Source: Paraburkholderia agricolaris
Lineage (GTDB): Bacteria; Pseudomonadota; Gammaproteobacteria; Burkholderiales; Burkholderiaceae
NCBI RefSeq assembly: GCF_009455635.1
Contig: NZ_QPER01000002.1
Location: 620,001-684,000 of the forward strand
Length of the DNA: 64,000 nucleotides
Direction of reading: 5' to 3'
Shown: one piece after another, positions 52,841-61,167 of the stretch
Layout of the letters: each line of letters opens with the position of its first letter
How positions within the stretch are numbered: position 1 is the stretch's first letter
Translations under genes and position numbers: made by a program
Notes under the pieces: model-generated
The model's input: only the letters and a program-made list of their open reading frames with translations
Databases searched by the model: none
Told to the model about the DNA's origin: nothing

Positions 52841-53929
52841 TCAGCCTGTCGAGGCTTTCTTGGTAATGGCAGCCGCAACTGCGTCACCCATCGCGCATGT
52901 GCTAATCTTGGCCGTGCCTTCGGAATAAATGTCTGCCGTACGCAATCCCGATGCGAGCACATCCCTGACCGCGGATTCAATGCGGTTTGCGGCGGCAGCC
53001 TGATTGAGCGAGAAACGCAACATCATGGCAGCAGACAGTATCATCGCCAAAGGATTCGCGATGCCCTTGCCTGCGATGTCTGGAGCGCTACCGTGACTGG
53101 GCTCGTACAGCCCCTGGTTGCTGGCATTCAGGCTCGCCGATGGCAGCATGCCGATGGAGCCAGTGAGCATTGCGGCTTCGTCACTGAGGATGTCTCCAAA
53201 CATGTTGCCGGTGACGACCACGTCAAATTTTTTGGGTGCCTTGACCAGTTGCATCGCCGCATTGTCGACGTACATATGGTCAAGCTCCACGTCTGGGTAA
53301 TCCCTGCTGACTTCGGTCATAATGTCCCGCCAGAACTGGGAGGTTTCCAGTACGTTCGCCTTGTCGACGCTAGTGACATGCTTGTTGCGTTTGCGGGCGG
53401 CCTGAAAGGCGACATGAGCGATGCGCTCGACCTCGGGACGCGAGTAGCGCATAGTGTCGAAACCTTCTTCCGTACCGGGGAAATGACCGTCCACAGCGGT
53501 GCGGCGTCCACGCGGTTGACCAAAATAAACGTCGCCGGTCGCATCCCGGATGATCAGTATGTCAAGACCTGAGATCACTTCGGGCTTGAGGCTTGAAGCG
53601 CCGACCAGTTGCTCGTAACAGATCGCGGGGCGGAGATTGGCAAACAGACCAAGATTCTTACGGAGTCCGAGGATCGCTTGCTCGGGACGAAGGGGGCGGT
53701 CCAACTGGTCGTATCTCCAGTCGCCCACGGCGCCAAACAAAACCGCGTCGGCTTCCTTGGCAAGCTTCAGTGTGGCTTCCGGCAGCGGGTGATTGTGTGC
53801 CGCGTAGGCCACGCCTCCGGCTAGAGCGAATTCCGTTTCAAGTTTCAGGTCCAGGACATTCAGGACCTTTATGGCTTCAGCGACGATTTCGGTTCCGATG
53901 CCGTCACCCGGAAGGATTGCGATTTTCAT
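52841..53929 (-). CDS. leuB: 3-isopropylmalate dehydrogenase
   Basis: 362-residue NAD-dependent decarboxylating dehydrogenase of leucine biosynthesis. Motifs: [30 protein letters not shown], the substrate-specificity segment [21 protein letters not shown] with the diagnostic Glu, [11 protein letters not shown], the metal/catalytic [12 protein letters not shown], and [19 protein letters not shown]. The usual RELTG element reads RDATG. No leuC/leuD is adjacent, so this may be a paralogue used for isopropylmalate-like substrates, or simply a detached leuB. The convergent nucleotidyltransferase and long flanking gaps show it stands alone. Confidence 0.92.
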   Translation of the reverse strand: MKIAILPGDGIGTEIVAEAIKVLNVLDLKLETEFALAGGVAYAAHNHPLPEATLKLAKEADAVLFGAVGDWRYDQLDRPLRPEQAILGLRKNLGLFANLRPAICYEQLVGASSLKPEVISGLDILIIRDATGDVYFGQPRGRRTAVDGHFPGTEEGFDTMRYSRPEVERIAHVAFQAARKRNKHVTSVDKANVLETSQFWRDIMTEVSRDYPDVELDHMYVDNAAMQLVKAPKKFDVVVTGNMFGDILSDEAAMLTGSIGMLPSASLNASNQGLYEPSHGSAPDIAGKGIANPLAMILSAAMMLRFSLNQAAAANRIESAVRDVLASGLRTADIYSEGTAKISTCAMGDAVAAAITKKASTG

Positions 53930-54353
53930 GGACAGACTTTCTGTGGGCTGAATAATTCAATTGGTCATCTCAGGTCTTTCTATACGACCGGAGTGTATAT
54001 TTTGCTCAAGGTCCCAGCCGTGGCGTGGACGATTTGAAGCGATATGCGTGCGGACTGGCCTCGAACCGTACGTAGAAGACTAGGTTGGATGTTTTTGGTA
54101 TCTAAAATGAGCTCGCGGCGGGTGAATAAGAAAGCATTGTTTATCCACTTTTAAACCGGAACAAGGCAACTGTTGATACGGGTATAAGTAATCCCGTGAT
54201 CGCCTCTGACACTTGGCGAATGCAGGAGCTTCCAAACACGAAGTTCCTCATCGGAGTATTGCAACCGTAGGGGCAATGCACGTTGGACGCGGTTAGCCTG
54301 TCCGCGGCGGCATGCCCTTGAGTGCGACATGAACGACTGCTTACGGCAACTCT

Positions 54354-54496
54354 GAAGGTCCGTTGTGGGTCGGAAGTGTGAGTTCCCCGATGCAGAAAGC
54401 TACCGTTACGTTGCGTGGTGCCGTGACCGGCAGCAACCCGGTGCATTGCTGACATACAACCCGAACTTCCCCAATGTCGGCAAAGGCCGATGAACC
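54354..54496 (-). repeat. ~143-bp inverted repeat, left arm
   Basis: The reverse complement of this segment matches 58119-58260 over nearly its full length. Long identical blocks include GGGTTGTATGTCAGCAATG, GGTCACGGCACCACGCAACG and GGTAGCTTTCTGCATCGGGG. Similarity stops sharply on both sides. Confidence 0.85.
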
Positions 54497-54695
54497 GCCA
54501 TCGACTGCCAGGTCCTAGCATTGACGAAACCCGCTACGCGTTCGTACTGACCGTCAACGTTGAAGCAACTAGCCGCCTGCTCGGCCGCGATCCCTGGATT
54601 AGCGACAACCCATCGCGCACCGCCGATGCCTTATCCAATCAGCCAAACGCAAACACTTAGCCCGCCTGGTTGATCGCTGCACCGCTGCCATGACT

Positions 54696-54701
54696 TATAA
54701 T
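54696..54701 (+). promoter_or_regulatory. -10 element of the structured leader
   Basis: TATAAT is a perfect -10 hexamer. TTGATC at 54670-54675 could be the -35, though the 20-base spacing is long. Transcription from here would begin just before the GGTTTGGAAG arm of the leader. Confidence 0.5.
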
Positions 54702-54732
54702 CATCAAGCCATCGGGAAACACCCGGCGGTCA

Positions 54733-54885
54733 GGTTTGGAAGCCTGCTAGCTAAACCCGCACACCCGCTCAGGCGTGCGTGCGTCTACCTCTGCACGTCT
54801 GTTGTTTTCCAATGGGCGGGCTGTGGTGGGGGAGCCGCAAGGCTCGCCGGTTTGGTTTAGCGCCGGTCTTCCAAACCCGCCATGT
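54733..54885 (+). ncRNA. Structured leader resembling phage C4/CI antisense RNA
   Basis: Two nested inverted repeats frame the element: GGTTTGGAAG (54733-54742) with CTTCCAAACC (54868-54877), and GCTAAACC (54750-54757) with GGTTTAGC (54854-54861). Between them is GGGCTGTGGTGGGGGAGCCG followed by CAAGGCTCGCCGGTTTGG, a G-rich stem-loop like that of the C4 antisense RNA of phages P1/P7 and the CI RNA of satellite P4 as I remember them. In those systems an upstream segment pairs with the antisense RNA to control early transcription. The layout here (target-like arm first, antisense-like segment next, small gene after) is the same. Family assignment is from memory. Confidence 0.5.
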
Positions 54886-54954
54886 GCCCGCTCACCCACT
54901 TCCTTAAAGCAAGCGAGTGTCGGGCGATCCAGGAAGTATCAGGGAGGTCGCACC

Positions 54955-55428
54955 ATGAGCAGCAAACCTACAAAACAATCTCAACCCGCTTCACGCCCGC
55001 CTGTCGACGCGCTCCAGTACGAAAAGCTTGCGCTCTCCACCTTCAATCTATGCAACCGGCAGTTGAGCCAGCTCAACACATTGATCACACTTGGGTCCTC
55101 AATATGTAGGAATCCTGCCATCACGAGTGACGAAAGACGACGTCAGCAGACCATGCTTGAATTGCTTGTCGATACAGCAGAGCAATATCAGCGGGAGCTG
55201 GAGTGTGACCGTGAGCTATATCAGGTGATCGCACTCGACGCGAAGGGCGTCCCTCAAAGCCGCATCACTGCGAACCGTGCAATGCGCCTACTTGCAGAGG
55301 CATCACAAATAGAGACGAAGGAAACGCCAGCAGCCACAAAGCCGAGCCCGGGCAGACAGACGTCAGTCAAACCCACGACAAGCGCAGAATCAGACGCGGA
55401 CCAACAACCGGCTCCAGCGCAGCACTAG
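54955..55428 (+). CDS. Hypothetical protein downstream of the phage-type leader
   Basis: 157-residue soluble, mostly helical protein. The Ser/Thr/Pro/Gln-rich N terminus (1-20) is followed by a compact helical region LQYEKLALSTFNLCNRQLSQLNTL...RRRQQTMLELLVDTAEQYQREL, then a Pro/Thr/Ala-rich tail. GGGAGG lies upstream of the ATG at 54955. No known domain is recognised. Position behind a C4/CI-like leader suggests a phage or satellite origin. Confidence 0.65.
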   Translation: MSSKPTKQSQPASRPPVDALQYEKLALSTFNLCNRQLSQLNTLITLGSSICRNPAITSDERRRQQTMLELLVDTAEQYQRELECDRELYQVIALDAKGVPQSRITANRAMRLLAEASQIETKETPAATKPSPGRQTSVKPTTSAESDADQQPAPAQH

Positions 55429-55837
55429 CCATCAAGAAGGCGTGCAACTTCAGTTGCTCAGATTCGCAGGATGCCTGCCCTCCATCACGAGCATGGCCGA
55501 GCGCCACACGCAAATGTGGGCAGGCATCCAACAAACCTGAACGAAGTCAGCCTAATGCGTGCTCTTCCGATCGGCGATTTTTGTCCGGTCCAGGGTCGTT
55601 CTGGTCCATCCATGAGCCGGTCGAATCACGGGCCGGATGGGGGGGGGCGTGCCCTCAACGAGCCGGGTAATGAATGGGCCGGGACGTTCTGGGCGCGTTC
55701 CCACGCTGAAACCATGACCGTCTACTACGAGTTCGTTTCCTACGAAAATTACCTCGTTAAGAGCGATGTCGAGCATCAACCATATTCACGTGCTGCATGC
55801 GAGCGCCAACGCATATTTGAGACACGCGTCCAAGCCC
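55429..55837. other. 409-bp gap, doubtful small ORF only
   Basis: A + strand frame (55471-55869, 132 codons) has reasonable codon use only in its last third, after an ATG at 55714. It overlaps the end of the convergent YciI gene and has no recognisable family. A run of eight G residues at about 55639-55646 is notable. It is not called as a gene. Confidence 0.4.
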
Positions 55838-56209
55838 TCATCGGGCCCAGTAGAAATCCATGGGGATAAGCTCGACGACCCATCCACCTTCTTCGCCCAG
55901 CGTGGCCGCCGGGTGCATGGAGGCGATGCGCAACGCCTCGTCATGGGTATCCGCCTCGATGATGAACAGGCCGCCCACGACTTCCTTCGACTCGGTATAG
56001 GGCCCATCGGTGACGTGCGTCTTGCCACTGCGTGGGCGGAGCGTCCTCCAGCTGTCCAGATCGCCAAGCGATGCGGAAATCAGTACCTTGCCGGTAGCCC
56101 GCATCTTGTCGTCCAATGCGGGGCATTGGCTCACCAGGTTCTTGACGTCGTCTGGCGCCATCGCGGCGAATTTATCGGGGGTGAAGTAGGCCAAGCCGAG
56201 GTATTTCAT
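55838..56209 (-). CDS. YciI/DGPF-family protein (solitary)
   Basis: 123 residues: MKYLGLAYFTPDKFAAM, the DGPY variant of the DGPF motif in VTDGPYTESKEVVGGLFIIE, and EALRIASMHPAATLGE. AAAGGAT lies upstream of the ATG at 56209. Unlike the YciI gene at 23301, no sigma factor gene is adjacent. Function unknown beyond the ferredoxin-like YciI fold. Confidence 0.9.
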   Translation of the reverse strand: MKYLGLAYFTPDKFAAMAPDDVKNLVSQCPALDDKMRATGKVLISASLGDLDSWRTLRPRSGKTHVTDGPYTESKEVVGGLFIIEADTHDEALRIASMHPAATLGEEGGWVVELIPMDFYWAR

Positions 56210-56559
56210 GGGAGATCCTTTCGGTGTGAATAACCTGACGACGAAGCTGATGATCGAAAATCGACAATCTTCTGAAAAAAAAATTGTAACGGGTCTCGCC
56301 AGACTGTCCCCCTTTTTTGGGGGTGCGGTGCCGACCGCCGGGCTCGTGCTGCACATGCGGATCGCGTGAGGTAGCGGTCGGCCAAGAGCGGTCATCCGGA
56401 ACATGCGCTGGAATCGCCGACAATTAACTTTGCCGTTCCGATCCTGTGTGACCTTTACTGATGCGACTTGATCGTGGCAGATGGCACACTTTACGGTAAG
56501 CTTTGGCGACACCCTCTCCGTGTACAAAACCCAGAAACCACTCCGCGGCCTAAATCCTT
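56210..56559. other. 350-bp gap: YciI promoter region with G/C hairpin
   Basis: No gene. An A-run next to TTGTAAC (TACAAT on the minus strand, about 56283-56288) could be the -10 of the YciI gene. CCCCC-TTTTTT-GGGGG at 56308-56323 is a short perfect hairpin. The rest resembles the decayed repeat-rich intergenic DNA of this region. Confidence 0.45.
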
Positions 56560-57030
56560 ATGCCTATCGACTATCGCTTGATCTGGAGCACTCGCCACGT
56601 AAAGCGCAAACTAACTGAGCGCAATATTTCGGACCGTGCGACGTTCTGCTACTTCTTTGCGATCATCGCGTTCGACTGGCTTCAGTTTTCGATCGGCAGC
56701 TCCGTGCCCGCGCTGTCTTTATCGCCTTGGGCCCTCGCGGGCACTTGGCTTAGCTTCGCGACGACCGTTGGCGGTCTCCTCTACCTGTTTTCATGCAACG
56801 GCAACCGTGGCGAGCAGTTTCTTCCGCGCTACTTGCCGCTGTCCGTTACCGTCGGATGGAAATTCGCCATTGCATCGTTAGTACTCGCCACTGTGATCGA
56901 CATGACCTTCGGTGTCTACGGTCGCGCTGTCGCAGGTTGGGCCAACACGGGAGTCCTTACCGTGCTTAACCTTATGATGTTCTGGCGGATCGGCGAGCAT
57001 CTGCGCGATTTGTCCCGAGCAGGCGACTGA
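56560..57030 (+). CDS. Small hypothetical inner-membrane protein
   Basis: 156 residues with about four hydrophobic segments (FCYFFAIIAFDWLQFSI, LAGTWLSFATTVGGLLYLF, WKFAIASLVLATVIDM, GWANTGVLTVLNLMMFWRI). The cytoplasmic N terminus is basic. No family recognised. Monocistronic. Confidence 0.7.
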   Translation: MPIDYRLIWSTRHVKRKLTERNISDRATFCYFFAIIAFDWLQFSIGSSVPALSLSPWALAGTWLSFATTVGGLLYLFSCNGNRGEQFLPRYLPLSVTVGWKFAIASLVLATVIDMTFGVYGRAVAGWANTGVLTVLNLMMFWRIGEHLRDLSRAGD

Positions 57031-57400
57031 CGAGAACTGTTCATCTTGCCAGCTCTAGCCATGCTTCGCGTGCAAGGGACCTGTGGGGCATGGCAAAACC
57101 CTACGTGATCGACCTCGACGCCAACCTGGTCAGGTTCTGCTGTCGAAGCGGCGGCGTCGAAATCCCTTGAAGCGACGTTCAACGACCGATTCGAATGGCC
57201 GTTATGGATGATCGCGTGTGTCACCTTTGGATTGACAAGGTGAATTCGCGCGACGGTTGGGTAAGGTACTGACGCGCGGTGGCCGAGCTTCTGGGTTCGG
57301 CCAAGAAGAGACGGTCGACCTCCTGCGAGAATCGTCAACAATCGGTACTCGACGCCAGACTAGGATCATTTGACTGGAAACAACATGCGCGAAGTTCAGT
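57031..57400. other. 370-bp gap with repeats
   Basis: No gene. It contains copy 2 of the ~60-bp repeat (57240-57302) and, inverted, AATCGTCAACAAT at 57330-57342, a member of the dispersed ATTGTTGACGATT family. Confidence 0.5.
57240..57302 (+). repeat. ~60-bp dispersed repeat, copy 2
   Basis: Aligns with 52583-52645, including the terminal hairpin GGCCGAGC-TTCTG-GGTTCGGCC. In both places a copy of the ATTGTTGACGATC-like motif lies within 40-50 bp. Confidence 0.55.
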
Positions 57401-57916
57401 CTACGCAGACTTCCTGGGAAAGTGCCGACCGGCCGCGAGCCAAAACGTCAGGCCCGCAACAGCGCCCGCAAACCCGAACACAGGCGCGACCGAATGAACC
57501 TCCGACCAAAACCCAAGCAGTGGCGGGGGATTGGGAGGATCGGTGTACCACGTCCACCCAGACGTCAGGGAGATAAATGGGACGACAGCGAGAAGCGCCA
57601 GGCCGCATCCCACAAAAACGTAAAAGAGCGGGCTTCGGAGGCGGTAACGGGAAGCAAGTAGGTTAAGCAGCACGCATGGCAGAGCGGAAAAAAACGCCGC
57701 TGGAAGCCAAATGATGACGATGAAAGAGCAGTCCGAGAGGAGAACGAGGATTGTTTGCCAAAGTGGGTATAGCAGTCCACTCGATGCCCTCTGCGCAATC
57801 ACCTGCGGAAACTTGGAGACGACAATATAGGTGCTCGCGGCAGTCACGGCTAGCAGATAAGCCAAGCTGACGCGTAGGGCCGAGGGCCGCAGAGGTAGGC
57901 TGTTCGGGTTCATCAT
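57401..57916 (-). CDS. Hypothetical inner-membrane protein
   Basis: 171 residues with four to five membrane segments (SLAYLLAVTAASTYIVVS, TILVLLSDCSFIVIIWLPAA, FYVFVGCGLALLAVVPFIS, FGFAGAVAGLTFWLAA). A Trp/Pro-rich periplasmic-type loop (TSGWTWYTDPPNPPPLLGFW) precedes the last helix. No family recognised. Two consecutive ATG codons (57916, 57913) are possible starts. Confidence 0.65.
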   Translation of the reverse strand: MMNPNSLPLRPSALRVSLAYLLAVTAASTYIVVSKFPQVIAQRASSGLLYPLWQTILVLLSDCSFIVIIWLPAAFFSALPCVLLNLLASRYRLRSPLFYVFVGCGLALLAVVPFISLTSGWTWYTDPPNPPPLLGFWSEVHSVAPVFGFAGAVAGLTFWLAAGRHFPRKSA

Positions 57917-57984
57917 CCGCTCGGATTCGATCGTGATTGCGATGATAAATCGAATGTCCGTTATGCCAAAAGCTGAATGGCAGT

Positions 57985-58030
57985 TTAGGGTCGAACTGAG
58001 CTGATCATCATCGGACTCAGTCCGACCATG
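57985..58030 (-). repeat. Dispersed hairpin repeat, copy B
   Basis: Arms GAACTGAGCT (57993-58002) and GGACTCAGTCC (58013-58023) around a GATGATGA-type centre. Read on the minus strand it matches the consensus GAACTGAGCC-N11-GGCTCAGTTCGACCC of copies A, C and D. Confidence 0.65.
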
Positions 58031-58118
58031 AAGCGTCATTCGCTCGCCCCGTCGCCCGGACATTCAGGTGTCGGTCCCACTAGGTAAGCGGTCATTCAAT
58101 TCGCGATGTTGAACGTTG

Positions 58119-58260
58119 CTTCATCGGCCTTTGCCGACATTGGGCAAGGTCGGGTTGTATGTCAGCAATGTACTGGATTGCTGACGGTCACGGCACCACG
58201 CAACGGAACGGTAGCTTTCTGCATCGGGGAACTCACACTTTCGACCCCGAGCGGACCTTC
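58119..58260 (+). repeat. ~143-bp inverted repeat, right arm
   Basis: Inverted partner of 54354-54496 (see that entry). The two arms enclose 3.6 kb containing the C4-like leader, a hypothetical gene, the solitary YciI gene and two membrane-protein genes. Confidence 0.85.
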
Positions 58261-58451
58261 GGGATTCCCGATAACGGCCATTCGAATTTGCCATTCAACG
58301 TCTCAGTCTGGAAATTCCATCGGTCGCTGTAAGGCCATGCATGATTCAGGAAATGCGGAGCGCCGGGTTGTCATTGAATCACATGTCGTCTTAATCAGAT
58401 TGCTTTGACAAACGCCATGTCGTTTCTCATAACTTTCACCTGATGCTGCTT

Positions 58452-58838
58452 CTAGTCGGGATGGTCCGAGGTCTTTGCGTGGGCAAAAGCCCGGCTCGAG
58501 ATCGAGATCGAGTTTCCGTCGGGATCTTTGGCGTTCGCGAAACAGTATCCGTCCGCTTTATGTGTGGACCCAAAATCAAGCCCCTGCATCGAACACTGTT
58601 CCTTGAAGCCTTCTACGTCTTCGATGTCAAAGACAAGCTTAACCGTTACCTGTCCCGTCTTAACGCTTTTAGCGGCCTGATGCACCATCAGAATCGCCCC
58701 GCCATTCGGAGACTTCAATTCTGTGATTCGATCATCCGGATCCGACGAACATGTGAATCCGAAATGACGCTCATAGAAGTCGCAAGTAGCCTCGACACTC
58801 CTCACGTACAGCATGATCCGATTGAGCGACGGTTTCAT
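58452..58838 (-). CDS. VOC-family (glyoxalase-like) protein
   Basis: 128 residues: MKPSLNRIMLYVRSVEATCD, FYERHFGFTCSSDPDDRITE, and the second half-fold ending GYCFANAKDPDGNSISISSR, the usual beta-alpha-beta-beta-beta pattern of the vicinal-oxygen-chelate superfamily. Candidate metal ligands are Glu/His-type residues, but the set is not clearly conserved. Possible dioxygenase, isomerase or antibiotic-binding roles cannot be separated. Monocistronic; weak ribosome-binding site. Confidence 0.85.
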   Translation of the reverse strand: MKPSLNRIMLYVRSVEATCDFYERHFGFTCSSDPDDRITELKSPNGGAILMVHQAAKSVKTGQVTVKLVFDIEDVEGFKEQCSMQGLDFGSTHKADGYCFANAKDPDGNSISISSRAFAHAKTSDHPD

Positions 58839-59285
58839 ATCATTCGTTGGTTGATTTAGTGGCTGCATTGATGAAAGAAGGCGCGGCGATTGTCGTTGAG
58901 AAGCATTTTTTTGTCGAGCGGCTGCTTGGGACAGGAAGCAATATCGACTGACCGAACCTGGCCGGACAAAGACGAATTGCCAGCCACCGACCAGCACCGA
59001 GCTTCCGATCACCGCCTTATGCAAACGGCATGGGCCGTCCGAATGTCACACGGTCGCGATCGGCAGCACGCGCCACGGAGCGGACTTTCTACCTTCTCCT
59101 TAACGGACTGTCACGAGCGGGACCGCACGAGTTCAGATGCTCTCGCACTTAGAGTACAGGTCGATGAAATGGATAGGCACGCTCCTTCTGGTCATCTCCT
59201 ATCCGGAGCCCCATGGACTGGGTTGGAGTAGGCCCCAGCACCGACATTGCATCTCGAATGAGAGGTTGATTCGTATAAGCGACTC
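58839..59285. other. 447-bp gap, nothing recognisable
   Basis: A 113-codon + strand frame exists (58890-59231) but has poor codon quality and no family resemblance. No repeat copy was identified with confidence. Confidence 0.4.
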
Positions 59286-59894
59286 TTAGCGCAAGGACAG
59301 CGCGAGCGACCGCCGACCAGCCAACACAACAACCCGGCCAGCATTGAAGCGCCCCACGAACAGACCATACAGGCAGCTAATCCACAAAATACTGCCTGCG
59401 GCAAAACACGTGGCAGCATGATTGGGCACGGCTGCGGCGAGCGCGTGAGCAAGTGCCACCGCAAGCAATGCGAGGCCAGTCAAGTAATGCGGACGGTGCT
59501 GCACAGCCTTGCCAAGTGCGAGGCAGGTGAGGCCTGTCAGTGCCATGAGGATCGGCAGCAGCCAACCCGGATGGCCAAGCAGTGCCAGCACGAACACCAG
59601 ATTGAACAAGAGCCCGGCGCCGCACAGTAGACCTTCCAAAGCGGAGCCCACAGCTGATCCGCGCGCAGATTGAAAACGGCGCGCGCCGGGCACCTTGACG
59701 CCACTGTGCGCGGTACGGTGATCGCACCAGGCCCACAGGAAGATCGCGGCACCAGCTAGCAACACCACGCATAGCGTCGACAGATCCTGTGCATGCTTTT
59801 GCAGACACCAACCCAGCATCCAGAGCGAGCCGATCGCACTGAAGGCCATCTGGTCCGCTGTCCGCATCGCTTGAATCGATTCTCTATATTTCAT
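59286..59894 (-). CDS. Hypothetical membrane protein, third gene of a wHTH operon
   Basis: 202 residues and about six membrane segments (MAFSAIGSLWMLGWCLQ, TLCVVLLAGAAIFLWAW, GLLFNLVFVLALLG, LLPILMALTGLTCLALG, LTGLALLAVALAHALAAAV, FAAGSILWISCLYGLFVG). No family recognised. It follows the winged-helix regulator gene by 41 bp and is probably co-transcribed with it and the upstream membrane-protein gene. Confidence 0.75.
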   Translation of the reverse strand: MKYRESIQAMRTADQMAFSAIGSLWMLGWCLQKHAQDLSTLCVVLLAGAAIFLWAWCDHRTAHSGVKVPGARRFQSARGSAVGSALEGLLCGAGLLFNLVFVLALLGHPGWLLPILMALTGLTCLALGKAVQHRPHYLTGLALLAVALAHALAAAVPNHAATCFAAGSILWISCLYGLFVGRFNAGRVVVLAGRRSLALSLR

Positions 59895-59935
59895 CGCAAC
59901 TCCTGACGAGGATGAGATGCAGCCCGGCAAATCCT

Positions 59936-60232
59936 CTACGCGTCGCCGTCGAGGATGCTTCGCAAGTGATCGACATACTGCTGAAAGGCCCGTCGCCCCG
60001 CCGTGGTCATCGCAACCCGGGTGCGCGGCTTCTTGCCGTTGAAATCCTTCACCACCTCGATATAGCCGGATTTCTCCAGCGTCGTGATGTGTGCCCCGAG
60101 ATTGCCTTCCGTCGCACCGACAATCTCCCGCAGGCGAACAAATTCGATCTGCTCGTTTTTAGGTAACGCCTTCAGGGCCGCCATGATCTTCAGTCGAACC
60201 GGCTGGTGAATGGTCTCGTCCATTTGTGTCAT
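59936..60232 (-). CDS. Winged-helix transcriptional regulator (HTH_34 type)
   Basis: 98-residue single-domain regulator: DETIHQPVRLKIMAALKAL, VRLREIVGATEGNLGAHITT, LEKSGYIEVVKDFNGKKPRT, and AMTTAGRRAFQQYVDHL. This is the compact ArsR/MarR-like fold of the winged-helix DNA-binding HTH_34 family. Its ATG follows the stop of the upstream membrane-protein gene without any gap (60233/60232), so the two are coupled. Such regulators are often encoded with small membrane proteins of unknown role. Likely autorepressor; see the operator at 60835. Confidence 0.9.
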   Translation of the reverse strand: MTQMDETIHQPVRLKIMAALKALPKNEQIEFVRLREIVGATEGNLGAHITTLEKSGYIEVVKDFNGKKPRTRVAMTTAGRRAFQQYVDHLRSILDGDA

Positions 60233-60802
60233 TCAGGTTCTCCTCAGCCACAAGCCGGCGAGAATTAGAGAAACACCGCCCACCACCGCCATCCACAAGT
60301 CGTAATGCGTGCGCACCTCGTAAAAGCCATATGCAGTCAACGCTGCCAGGGCTATGCCCGTCCATCCCATTCGTGAACTACCCCACAAACCGCGTAGCAC
60401 ATAGAACATCGACACGATCAACATCATCAGAGACACGACCTGGCGCTCGGCCGTAGGCTGCATAACCAGTTGAACCGCGACGAAGAACGCCATGATGGTG
60501 AGGATCGAGCCCAGCCAGCGCCAGATCTGGTTCATCTTGCTCAGACTTGGCTCATCGCGGGCGTGAGGGTTTCTGGTAGCCAGATAGGTGCTGCATGCAA
60601 TCCCGAGAATGTCCAACGGAACCCAGACCAGATTGATGTGGCTGGGGAAGAAGTCGTTCAGGCTGAAACCCACCAGCCAGATCAGGCCCCACAGGAAAAG
60701 ATGCGGCGAGGCTTTCTGGTACCCATAAAGGGTGCTGCTCAGCGCACGCGTCTGCTCTACCTCGCGCAACGCTTGTGCTGCCTGTTCCGATGAAATTGGC
60801 AT
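60233..60802 (-). CDS. Hypothetical membrane protein, first gene of the wHTH operon
   Basis: 189 residues. A soluble N terminus (QAAQALREVEQTRALSS) precedes about five membrane segments (LFLWGLIWLVGFSLNDFF, LVWVPLDILGIACSTYL, LGSILTIMAFFVAVQLVM, VSLMMLIVSMFYVLRGLWG, YDLWMAVVGGVSLILAGLW). The pattern resembles small membrane proteins encoded beside HTH_34 regulators. Role unknown. Confidence 0.78.
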   Translation of the reverse strand: MPISSEQAAQALREVEQTRALSSTLYGYQKASPHLFLWGLIWLVGFSLNDFFPSHINLVWVPLDILGIACSTYLATRNPHARDEPSLSKMNQIWRWLGSILTIMAFFVAVQLVMQPTAERQVVSLMMLIVSMFYVLRGLWGSSRMGWTGIALAALTAYGFYEVRTHYDLWMAVVGGVSLILAGLWLRRT

Positions 60803-60834
60803 CGCTTGGTATCCCTGTCGTGTTGATGCAGATA

Positions 60835-60851
60835 ACTCTATAGTACAGAGT
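60835..60851. promoter_or_regulatory. Operator-like inverted repeat of the wHTH operon
   Basis: ACTCT-ATAGTAC-AGAGT, 33 bp upstream of the first gene's ATG. Its symmetry and position suggest the binding site of the winged-helix regulator, overlapping the promoter. The rest of the gap 60852-61167 has no gene but carries repeat copy C. Confidence 0.5.
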
Positions 60852-61001
60852 ATTCTGTTGCAAGCAGGATTTTAAGGTCTCTCAACGGGGCAAGTGGTTT
60901 ATGGCAAGTACGCGACCACACTGATGACCAGGACAATGTGGCCCGTGTTTGTCGGGCTAGGCCTGAAGTTGGCAACAGAGAAAATCTAATGACGTGTGCG
61001 G

Positions 61002-61085
61002 ATCGTTGACGATCTGGCGCATGATGCCGAACGACTTAAACTGGCCGAACTGAGCCCGACGGCGATCGGCTCAGTTCGACCCTGA
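61002..61085 (+). repeat. Dispersed hairpin repeat, copy C
   Basis: ATCGTTGACGATC (61002-61014), then GAACTGAGCC (61047-61056), 11-base centre, perfect complement GGCTCAGTTC (61068-61077) and GACCC. The best-preserved copy of the module. Confidence 0.7.
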
Positions 61086-61167
61086 GCGGTCGATCCCCTT
61101 CCCGCATAGCCGCCATTCCATCGTTGCGAGTTGATCTAGTGACGCGCTGATTGCGTGCACCAGTACT

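Larger units (their letters stand above)
53930..54732. other. ~800-bp gap: leuB upstream region, inverted repeat arm, promoter
   Basis: No intact gene is recognised. Bases 54354-54496 are an inverted copy of a repeat also present at 58119-58260. From 54490 a 56-codon frame beginning MNRHRLPGPSIDETRY runs to a TAG near 54660; its origin is unknown and it may be a fragment of a phage-type gene. The right end carries the promoter of the structured leader. Confidence 0.5.
57917..58451. other. 535-bp gap holding hairpin repeat and inverted-repeat arm
   Basis: No gene. Contains copy B of the GAACTGAGC hairpin repeat (57985-58030) and the right arm of the ~143-bp inverted repeat (58119-58260). Confidence 0.5.

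Noticed and set aside
55471..55869. 132-codon + strand ORF before the solitary YciI gene
   Set aside because: No family resemblance, no ribosome-binding site, and overlap with the convergent gene; left as part of the gap.
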